A stretch of 17,600 bases of DNA, from assembly GCA_900322165.1 (NCBI GenBank), contig ONYR01000319.1, positions 1 to 17,600 on the forward strand. Reading direction: 5' to 3'. Numbering within the stretch: the stretch's first letter is position 1; each line of letters starts with the position of its first letter. Made by a program: the position numbers and the translations under genes. The notes beneath the pieces are model-generated. The model was not told where the DNA came from. It did no database searches and saw nothing but the letters and a program-made list of their open reading frames with translations. This DNA is from an uncultured Eubacteriales bacterium. GTDB lineage: Bacteria > Bacillota > Clostridia > Lachnospirales > Bianqueaceae. Below, in pieces: positions 1 to 6,785 of the stretch.

Positions 1-1364
1 TCCCCGCCGTAGGGAACCGCGATCGGCTCGCTCTCCACAGGTGTCTCTTTCAGGTTCAGCGGGACAAAGGAGGGCTCCATCTTCTCCGGTTCTTCCTCCA
101 CGATCAGATCCGCCGCGGCAGAAGGCTTTTCTTTTCCGGTGCCCTTCCACTCATAGGTATAGTTCTCCGTCTTGCTCGCGCCCTTGGGAAAACGTGAAGG
201 CGTGACGTTGCCAAAGCGGCTGCTTGGCTTTTGTGCCGGGAGGAACGGTTCAAAGGAAAGCTCCGGCCCCTCTTCCGCCCTCGGGATCATCGGGGTCTTC
301 TGCCCCAGTACCACGTCCTCGGGCTCTTTGTAGAAGCTTCCGACACGGCTGATGAGGTTTTCTTCCTTCAGTGCCTTGTCGAGGATCTCAAACAGGCCGG
401 TGCGTGTTTTTTCCTCTTCCATGAAGCGGATCTCCATCTTGGTCGGATGGACGTTGACATCGAGCGTCGATGGGTCCATCTCCAGGTGGAGGACGGTGAT
501 CGGGAAGGTTCCCGGAACGATATAATCCTTGTACGCTTCGTCGATCGCTTTTTCAAGCAGCGCGCTGCGAACGTAGCGTCCGTTGATAAAGAAGTTCTCC
601 CAGGTCCGGTTCGCGCGCGTCTGCTGCGGACGCGATATGTAGCCGCGCACCATCATGGACGCGGTCTCCGAGAGCGGCACTTCGCCCTCGATTGAGATCA
701 TCTTGTCGAGCACCTCGCGTCCGTAGACAGCGTAGATGCTGTTTTTCAGGTTTCCACCGCCGGCAGAGTACAGGGAGGGCTCACGCTTTCCGTTCAGATA
801 ACGGAACGAAACCTCCGGATGACCGAGGGCCATTTTCTGCATCAGATCGGTGATCGTGGCCGCTTCCGCGGTCGGCTTTTTGAGGAATTTGCGGCGAACC
901 GGTGTGTTGAAGAAGAGGTTCTCCACGCGGACCGTCGTGCCCGTCGGGCAGGCAACCTCCTCGCAGACCTTCTCCACACCGCCTTCGATCACAAAGCGAA
1001 TGCCGGTGATCGCCGAAGCTGTTTTTGTCAGCATTTCGACCCGTGCGACCGCCGCGATCGAAGCGAGCGCTTCCCCGCGGAATCCAAGGGTCGTGTTTTC
1101 CAGAAGATCCTCAACCTTTCGGATCTTGCTGGTTGAATGACGAAGAAAGGCTGTGCGCACTTCTTCCGCATCGATGCCGCAGCCGTTGTCGGTGATGCGG
1201 ATCAGCGAAATGCCGCCGTCCTTGATCTCGACCGTGATCTTGTCCGCTCCGGCATCGATCGCGTTTTCCACCATCTCCTTGACAACCGAAGCCGGTCGTT
1301 CCACGACTTCGCCTGCCGCGATCTTGTTGACCGTTGCCTGATCAAGCAGTCTGATTCTCGGCAT
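1..1364 (-). CDS. mutL: DNA mismatch repair protein MutL (N-terminal part, cut by window edge)
   Basis: MutL is the GHKL-ATPase that couples mismatch recognition by MutS to downstream strand removal. The frame is open from the ATG at 1364-1362 to the left edge (454 codons), so the C-terminal dimerisation/endonuclease domain is outside the window and its nuclease motif cannot be judged. Visible motifs: KIAAGEVVERPASVVKEMVE (residues 14-33, with E30 at the catalytic glutamate position and N34 for Mg), DNGCGI, the ATP-lid TLGFRGEALASIAAV, the GTTVRVENLFFNTPVRRKFL block, FINGRYV, and DVNVHPTKMEIRF at the end of the transducer domain. A linker rich in Pro, Glu and Lys follows, as usual before the C-terminal domain. 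The start is supported by AAAGGAGGAGAGGG just upstream. It follows mutS by 56 bases in the common mutS-mutL order. Identification is secure. Confidence 0.97.
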   Translation of the reverse strand, partial: MPRIRLLDQATVNKIAAGEVVERPASVVKEMVENAIDAGADKITVEIKDGGISLIRITDNGCGIDAEEVRTAFLRHSTSKIRKVEDLLENTTLGFRGEALASIAAVARVEMLTKTASAITGIRFVIEGGVEKVCEEVACPTGTTVRVENLFFNTPVRRKFLKKPTAEAATITDLMQKMALGHPEVSFRYLNGKREPSLYSAGGGNLKNSIYAVYGREVLDKMISIEGEVPLSETASMMVRGYISRPQQTRANRTWENFFINGRYVRSALLEKAIDEAYKDYIVPGTFPITVLHLEMDPSTLDVNVHPTKMEIRFMEEEKTRTGLFEILDKALKEENLISRVGSFYKEPEDVVLGQKTPMIPRAEEGPELSFEPFLPAQKPSSRFGNVTPSRFPKGASKTENYTYEWKGTGKEKPSAAADLIVEEEPEKMEPSFVPLNLKETPVESEPIAVPYGG

Positions 1365-1399
1365 ATCCCTCTCCTCCTTTCATTCTTTTCGATTTGAAC

Positions 1400-1419
1400 A
1401 CGTAGGCTTTCGCCTGCGT
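1400..1419 (-). other. Small GNRA-type hairpin in the mutS-mutL spacer
   Basis: The minus-strand RNA reads ACGCAGGC-GAAA-GCCUACGU: an 8-position stem with one C/A mismatch closed by a GAAA tetraloop. It starts two bases after the mutS TAA. No U-run follows (next bases are GUGUUCAAAUCG), so it is not a standard intrinsic terminator. It might protect the mutS mRNA end or pause polymerase between mutS and mutL; the role is inference. Confidence 0.4.
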
Positions 1420-1420
1420 C

Positions 1421-4096
1421 TTATTTTTCCAGCCGGCTCTTCCAATCGTAGAGCATCTGCATCGCCTCGAGCGGTGTCAGATTGTTGATATCGGCTTCCT
1501 TCAGCGCATCGATGATCTCCTTCTCAGACAAGGTCAGACTTTTCTCCGCCTTGCGTCCGCGGCCGTAGGATTTTGTTTCCGGCTCTTCAAATAAGGTCAT
1601 CTGACTCAACGCTTCGGATGCGTCCACCGTCTTGGCCGTAATGTTCTCCGCCTTTTTGACAATGTCACGTCCCAGCAGTTCGCGCAGGATCTCACGTGAG
1701 CGGTTCAGCACCCACGTCGGAAGTCCAGCAAGACGCGCGACCTCGATACCGTAGCTCTGATCTGAGCCGCCTGCATATATTTTATGAAGGAAAATAAAGT
1801 CTTCTCCGCTTTCCTTGATCGCGACACAGTAATTGCGCACACCGCCGAGCTGCCCTTCAAGCTGGGTCAGCTCATGATAGTGCGTCGCGAACAAGGTCTT
1901 GGCACCGATGATCTTCGGATCGCTGATGTATTCCACCACCGCCCAGGCAAGGCTCAGGCCGTCAAACGTTGAAGTTCCGCGGCCGATCTCATCGAGGATC
2001 AGGAGGCTGTTGGCCGTTGCGTGGCGGAGGATGTTCGAAACCTCGCTCATCTCGACCATGAACGTCGACTGTCCGCGCGCAAGATCATCCGATGCACCGA
2101 CGCGCGTAAAGATTCGATCCGCGATCGAGATCTCCGCACTCTCCGCCGGGACAAACGAACCGATCTGCGCCATCAGCGTGATCGCGGCGACCTGCCGCAT
2201 GTAGGTGGATTTACCGCCCATGTTCGGGCCGGTGATGATCGCGACCCGCTCCGAGGTCATGTTAAGGTCGGTATCGTTCGCGATGAACGTGCCCTCCGGC
2301 AGCATCTGTTCCACCACCGGGTGACGTCCCTCGCGAATCACGATCTTGCCGCCCGGCGGAAGGATCGCAGGTTTGGTGTAATGGTAGCGGTAAGCCGTGT
2401 CCGCGAGCGAACGAAGCGCATCGAGTCGAGCGATCTGGTCCGCGCTCTTTTGGACACGCGCCATCGCATCGAATACGGTTTTGCGGATCTCGCAGAACAG
2501 GTCGTATTCGAGCGCCTCGCCCTTCTCCTTTGCCCCGAGCAGGGTGTCCTCTATCTCTTTCAGTTCTTCCGTAATATAACGTTCCCCGTTGACAATGGTC
2601 TGTTTACGAATGTAGCGATCCGGCGCCATCGAGGTCTGGCCTTTGCTGACTTCAATGTAATAGCCGAACACGCGGTTGTAGCCGACCTTCAGGTTTTTGA
2701 TGCCGGTCGCCTGCTTTTCACGCGCTTCCAGGTCCGCCAGCCACTGCTTGCCGTCGGTCGCAGCCGAGCGGTAACGGTCCACCAGCTCGTTGTAGCCCGT
2801 CTTAATCAGATCGCCCTCGCGCACACTGATCGGAGGATCTTCCTGAATGGATGCCTCAAGCAGCGCCGCGATGTCCTCCAGCGTGTCGAGTTCATTCTCA
2901 ATGGAGCGGAAGCCCTTCGCCTCAAGATCCTGGAGCACGAGCTTGATGCCCGGCAGTGCCTTGAGGGAGGTTTTCAGCGCGATCAGATCGCGCGCGTTGG
3001 CCGAACCGTAGCTGATGCGGCCCATCAAACGCTCCATATCATAGATCCCGCTCAGCATCTCCTTGAGTTCGGCGCTCAGCATCGGATCATTGACTAAGTT
3101 TTCCACGCAGTCGAGACGCTCATCGATCGCAGCCTTGCGGATCAGCGGCTGCTCCAGCCACTTGCGCAGCAGACGTCCGCCCATGGCCGTCTGCGTATGA
3201 TCGAGCACCCAGAGAAGACTTCCGCGGTAGCTCTTATCGCGCAGGGTTTCGGTCAGCTCCAGGTTGCGGCGCGTGGCCATATCAAGCACCATGAAATCCT
3301 GCACCGAGTAGGTGCGCAGGTGGTTGATATGGGTCAGCTCCCGCTTCTGAGTCTCGGTTAAGTACTCCAGCAGCGCTCCGGCGGCCGTTACGCCAAGCTC
3401 CATTCCCTCCAGGCCAAGGCCTTCCAGATTCAGCATACGGAAGTGGCGAAGGACGGTCTCCTTGCAGCGTTCGTATTGGTAATGATATGCTCCGTAGGGA
3501 TTGACATAGATATGAAGAAGCTCGCGGATCTGGTCGATGCGAAGACTCTTCATATCTTCGATCTCCTGATTGATGAGCATCTCCGAGGGCTTGAACTTGC
3601 CGAGTTCTCCGATGAGTTTTTCTTCCTCTTCAAACTCCGTGACAAGGAATTCGCCCGTTGTGACATCGCACACGGCCAGACCGATCGCATCCTCGACCCG
3701 GTCCACCGACACAATATAGTTGTTGTTCTCAGCCGGAAGCTCCGCATTCATGGTCGTGCCGGGCGTGACGATCCGCGTGATCTCGCGCTTCACCAGGCCC
3801 TTGGCCAGCTTCGGATCTTCCACCTGTTCGCAGATCGCGACCTTGTAACCGCGCTGTACGAGGCGCTGAATATAGACCTCTGCCGCATGGTACGGAACAC
3901 CGCACATCGGAGCCCGCTCGCCGGCTCCGCTCGCGCGTCCGGTCAGGGTCAGCTCCAGCTCGCGGGATGTCGTGACAGCGTCCTCAAAAAACATTTCGTA
4001 GAAGTCACCGAGACGGAAGAACAACAGGCAGTCAGGATTCTCTTTCTTGATCTGCTGATACTGATCCATCATCGGTGTCAACTGCTTCTCGCTCAA
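1421..4096 (-). CDS. mutS: DNA mismatch repair protein MutS
   Basis: MutS recognises mismatches and small loops in newly replicated DNA and recruits MutL on ATP binding. The 891-residue product has normal family length. The mismatch-contacting Phe-x-Glu motif is present (F32-Y33-E34 in RLGDFYEMF). The lever/clamp region includes KVGYNRVFGYYIEV at 470-483. The ABC-type ATPase has Walker A GPNMGGKST (623-631), Walker B LLILDEIGRGTS (from 698) and FATHYHEL (736-743). QMTLF at 832-836 in the C-terminal tail looks like a sliding-clamp binding motif. The start is a TTG at 4096-4094, chosen because GAGGAGG lies 6 bases upstream; the next candidate is ATG at codon 9, without its own site. It begins one base after the miaB stop codon, so translation is probably coupled. 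Confidence 0.98.
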   Translation of the reverse strand: MSEKQLTPMMDQYQQIKKENPDCLLFFRLGDFYEMFFEDAVTTSRELELTLTGRASGAGERAPMCGVPYHAAEVYIQRLVQRGYKVAICEQVEDPKLAKGLVKREITRIVTPGTTMNAELPAENNNYIVSVDRVEDAIGLAVCDVTTGEFLVTEFEEEEKLIGELGKFKPSEMLINQEIEDMKSLRIDQIRELLHIYVNPYGAYHYQYERCKETVLRHFRMLNLEGLGLEGMELGVTAAGALLEYLTETQKRELTHINHLRTYSVQDFMVLDMATRRNLELTETLRDKSYRGSLLWVLDHTQTAMGGRLLRKWLEQPLIRKAAIDERLDCVENLVNDPMLSAELKEMLSGIYDMERLMGRISYGSANARDLIALKTSLKALPGIKLVLQDLEAKGFRSIENELDTLEDIAALLEASIQEDPPISVREGDLIKTGYNELVDRYRSAATDGKQWLADLEAREKQATGIKNLKVGYNRVFGYYIEVSKGQTSMAPDRYIRKQTIVNGERYITEELKEIEDTLLGAKEKGEALEYDLFCEIRKTVFDAMARVQKSADQIARLDALRSLADTAYRYHYTKPAILPPGGKIVIREGRHPVVEQMLPEGTFIANDTDLNMTSERVAIITGPNMGGKSTYMRQVAAITLMAQIGSFVPAESAEISIADRIFTRVGASDDLARGQSTFMVEMSEVSNILRHATANSLLILDEIGRGTSTFDGLSLAWAVVEYISDPKIIGAKTLFATHYHELTQLEGQLGGVRNYCVAIKESGEDFIFLHKIYAGGSDQSYGIEVARLAGLPTWVLNRSREILRELLGRDIVKKAENITAKTVDASEALSQMTLFEEPETKSYGRGRKAEKSLTLSEKEIIDALKEADINNLTPLEAMQMLYDWKSRLEK

Positions 4097-4097
4097 T

Positions 4098-5525
4098 TTA
4101 TACCTCCTCGGCCTTTTCCATCTCTCCCAGCAGATAGAAAGCCGTCGAATCTGTAATCGTTACCCATACCATCTCGCCGATCAGCGAAGCATCCGCCTTA
4201 AAATGAACGAGATGGTTATGCTCGGTGCGCCCGCTTAAGACCGCAGCATCGTTTTTGCTGACCTCCTCGGCCAGCACCTTGAGCCGCTTTCCAACCCAGT
4301 GCTTGTTGTTTTCGCGCCCGATCTCCTCGAGGAGCTTCAGGAGCTCATCAAAGTTGGCTTTGGCTTCCTCCGGGTCCACCTGCTCCATGCGGGCAGCGGG
4401 CGTTCCTTCGCGTTTAGAATAGATAAACGTAAACGCACCGTCAAACCGCACCTGTCGTACCACGTCGAGGGTTTCAAGGAAATCTTCCCGCGTTTCACCC
4501 GGGAAGCCGACAATGATATCCGTCGTGATCGAGACGTCCGGAACCGCTTCCTTCAGCCTGCGGACCTCATCGAGGAACTGCGCCTTGGTGTAGTGACGGT
4601 TCATCAGCTTCAGCAGGCGGTCGCTTCCGGACTGCAGAGGCAGGTGGAACTGCGGGCAGACCTTATCAAGGCGGCCCATCGCATCGATCAGCTCCTGCGA
4701 AAGATCTTTCGGATGAGAGGAGATAAAGCGGATACGCTCGATCCCTTCCACCTCATTGACCATCTCCAGCAGCTGAGCGAAGGTGATTTCGTTTTTCAAT
4801 CCGCGTCCGTAGGAGTTGACGTTCTGTCCCAGGAGCTGGATCTCTTTCACACCGCTTTCAGCAAGCGCACGGACCTCCGCCAGGATATTATCCGGCTCAC
4901 GGCTCCGCTCGCGCCCGCGCACGTAGGGAACGATGCAGTAGGTGCAGAAGTTGTTGCAACCGTACATGATGTTGACGGAAGCCTTAAAGGAATGTTTGCG
5001 GATCGAAGGAAGATCCTCCACGATCTCCTCCTGTGCGCGCCAGATATCAATGATCCTTCCGCTCCCATCAAGCAGCGATTCCAGAAGCTCTGGGAATTTG
5101 TAGATGTTGTAGGTGCCGAAAATCAGATCCACCTCAGGGTAGGACTTCTTGAGTTTTTCGATCACCACATCTTCCTGCATCATGCAGCCGCAGAGCGCGA
5201 TCTTCATGTTCGGGCGGTTTTTCTTAAAGGTTTTCAGATAACCGAGGCGTCCGTAGACCTTCTGCTCCGCGTTTTCACGCACGCAGCAGGTGTTGTAGAT
5301 GACGATATCCGCTTCGCTCTCCGCCGCCGGTGAAGCGCCGATCTCTTCCATGATGCCGATCAGCTTTTCACTGTCATGCGCGTTCATCTGGCAGCCCATG
5401 GTCGCGATATAGTAGGTTTTCGGTTTATCCTCCCGCAGCTTAAGCCGCTCGATGATCTCTCTCTGGCGTCTGGCTTCTTCTTCGCCTTCGCCACGGTAAT
5501 TCGGTCGTAGATTGCGGATACTCAC
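4098..5525 (-). CDS. miaB: tRNA-2-methylthio-N6-dimethylallyladenosine synthase MiaB
   Basis: MiaB is a radical-SAM methylthiotransferase that adds a methylthio group to i6A at position 37 of tRNAs reading UNN codons. The 475-residue protein has the three-part layout: an N-terminal MTTase domain with cluster cysteines C45 (MGCQMN), C80 (NTCCVRENAE) and C114 (CGCMMQ); a radical SAM core with the CxxxCxxC motif at C190, C194 and C197 (YGCNNFCTYCIVPYVRGRER); and a C-terminal TRAM domain at about 410-470. The NTCCVRENAEQK block fits MiaB better than the related MtaB or RimO. The start is GTG at 5525-5523 with GGAGGAG about 7 bases upstream. It lies 14 bases after the exonuclease gene and 1 base before mutS, so these are likely one transcript. 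The isopentenyltransferase MiaA that supplies i6A is not in the window. Confidence 0.96.
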   Translation of the reverse strand: MSIRNLRPNYRGEGEEEARRQREIIERLKLREDKPKTYYIATMGCQMNAHDSEKLIGIMEEIGASPAAESEADIVIYNTCCVRENAEQKVYGRLGYLKTFKKNRPNMKIALCGCMMQEDVVIEKLKKSYPEVDLIFGTYNIYKFPELLESLLDGSGRIIDIWRAQEEIVEDLPSIRKHSFKASVNIMYGCNNFCTYCIVPYVRGRERSREPDNILAEVRALAESGVKEIQLLGQNVNSYGRGLKNEITFAQLLEMVNEVEGIERIRFISSHPKDLSQELIDAMGRLDKVCPQFHLPLQSGSDRLLKLMNRHYTKAQFLDEVRRLKEAVPDVSITTDIIVGFPGETREDFLETLDVVRQVRFDGAFTFIYSKREGTPAARMEQVDPEEAKANFDELLKLLEEIGRENNKHWVGKRLKVLAEEVSKNDAAVLSGRTEHNHLVHFKADASLIGEMVWVTITDSTAFYLLGEMEKAEEV

Positions 5526-5539
5526 AAACGTCTCCTCCG

Positions 5540-6700
5540 TTACAGTCTGTCTAAATAGGTGCGGATATAGGCATCCGCCTCTTCAATGCTTTTATCGTTC
5601 AGTGCCTGTCCAAGCTCCGAGAGCTTCGCGCCGCACAGGGGCGATTTCACCTCAGGCTTATACGTGCGAAATCCCGCGAGCGGCAAAGCCCACACGAGCG
5701 CATCGCCTTCGCTCGCCTGAACCGTGAGCCGGCACTCCTCCGCCTTGGCCTTACGCCTTTCGGAGGGTTTTACATCCTGAGCGAGCGACTTGTGAACGAT
5801 CTCGTTGCCCTCAGGAATGAAGTAGTAATCTTCCGGGTTCGGAAGAAAGTAATACAGTGTATTTTGACATAACGGAAGGAGGATGTCAAATGAAGCTGCC
5901 CCCGCTTCCATCAGAATTTTTGCTTTCGGCGCGGCTTCCCTGGCCTTTGGCCCGCTGCCTGCTTTGCCAAGCGGGATCTCCCCCTCGTGGCTGATCGAAA
6001 AGCGGCGGTCCCACTCGACGTGAAGGCGGTTTTTCGAAAGCGACACCTCGACCGCGTGGCCGCGCTTGATCTCGCCCATCATGGTCTCGGCTTTGAGCAG
6101 CTCCAGCAGATTGACAATGTCTTCGTAGTTGTGAAGCAGCAGCACGCTCTCAAGCCGCTCATCGTCCGTCCGCGTATATTCATAGAACACTTCGATGAGC
6201 TGCCCGCCATCGAACGGATCCTGCCTTGAAATCCCAAGGCACGCCTCCACGGTCTTCAGCTTCAGATTCGGCCAGCCGAAAAACGACTGGTAGCGGCGGT
6301 AACGGCGCAGCAGATCGATCGAATCCACATGCATGTCCCAGCGCTGCATCTCATCCGTCCAGACACGCATGCGCTTCGCCCGCTCCCGGATAAACGGAAG
6401 ATCGAACATGTCCCCGTTATAGGTGACAACGGTGTCGAAGTCCATCATGTCTTCCACCGCGCTTTTCAGCACCTTCGCTTCATCCGCCTCCACCGCGGCC
6501 AGATACTGCCTCACGCGGAATTCACCCCCGCGGTAGAACGCCAGCCCGATAAGGTAAACCGTATCGTAGGTGCGGGAGAAACCGGTCGTCTCGATATCCA
6601 TAAACACCGTGCGGGACGGATTCCCCAGAAGCTCCCAGACTTCGAGCAGTCTCTCGCGCTCTTCCGCGCTCTTTTTCAATGCAGACTCGATGATTCTCAC
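5540..6700 (-). CDS. YprB/MrfB-like RNase H-fold exonuclease
   Basis: This 386-residue protein carries an RNase H-like 3'-5' exonuclease domain (RNase_H_2/YprB type) in its first half. Likely acidic metal ligands are D35 and E37 (FMDIETTGF), D97 or D100 in YNGDMFDLPFI (94-104), and H190/D194 in LLHNYEDIVNLLEL. The second half (about 205-386) is not recognised; it looks globular, has no membrane segment, and may have beta-rich character. The B. subtilis homologue YprB (MrfB) works with the helicase MrfA (YprA) in repair of mitomycin C damage; no helicase gene is next to it here. The start is GTG at 6700-6698 with AGGAGG about 6 bases upstream. It is the first gene after the terminator at 6740-6764, and is followed after 14 bases by miaB. 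The fold assignment is firm; the repair role is inferred from family and from the mutS/mutL neighbours. Confidence 0.8.
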   Translation of the reverse strand: MRIIESALKKSAEERERLLEVWELLGNPSRTVFMDIETTGFSRTYDTVYLIGLAFYRGGEFRVRQYLAAVEADEAKVLKSAVEDMMDFDTVVTYNGDMFDLPFIRERAKRMRVWTDEMQRWDMHVDSIDLLRRYRRYQSFFGWPNLKLKTVEACLGISRQDPFDGGQLIEVFYEYTRTDDERLESVLLLHNYEDIVNLLELLKAETMMGEIKRGHAVEVSLSKNRLHVEWDRRFSISHEGEIPLGKAGSGPKAREAAPKAKILMEAGAASFDILLPLCQNTLYYFLPNPEDYYFIPEGNEIVHKSLAQDVKPSERRKAKAEECRLTVQASEGDALVWALPLAGFRTYKPEVKSPLCGAKLSELGQALNDKSIEEADAYIRTYLDRL

Positions 6701-6739
6701 GCAAACCTCCTGCGGTCGTATCCGAAAACAAAGTTACGA

Positions 6740-6764
6740 AAAGGGGCTGAAACTCAGCCCCTTT
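6740..6764 (-). terminator. Intrinsic terminator after ispH-rpsA
   Basis: A perfect 11-base-pair inverted repeat (AAAGGGGCTGA / TCAGCCCCTTT) with a 3-base loop lies 21 bases beyond the ispH-rpsA stop codon. On the minus strand the stem ends in a run of four U residues (UUUUCG). It marks the probable end of the ten-gene operon that starts near 16907. The stem is nearly symmetric, but a run of four A residues before the stem gives only a weak case for plus-strand termination. Confidence 0.9.
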
Positions 6765-6785
6765 GAACGTATGAATGAATTTGAT

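Noticed and set aside
1400..1419. Intrinsic terminator between mutS and mutL
   Set aside because: The stem has a mismatch and no U-run follows, so normal termination is unlikely.
2021..3097. A 358-codon plus-strand open frame opposite mutS
   Set aside because: It is exactly antisense to conserved MutS coding sequence, is rich in Arg, His and Asp as expected from the complement of this codon usage, and has no recognisable motif.
4299..5333. A 344-codon plus-strand open frame opposite miaB
   Set aside because: It lies fully over well-conserved MiaB on the other strand; the length reflects codon bias, not a gene.
6701..6739. A dedicated promoter for the exonuclease-miaB-mutS-mutL group
   Set aside because: The 39 bases between the terminator and the GTG start hold a good ribosome site but no convincing -35/-10 pair; read-through or a promoter overlapping the terminator remains possible.
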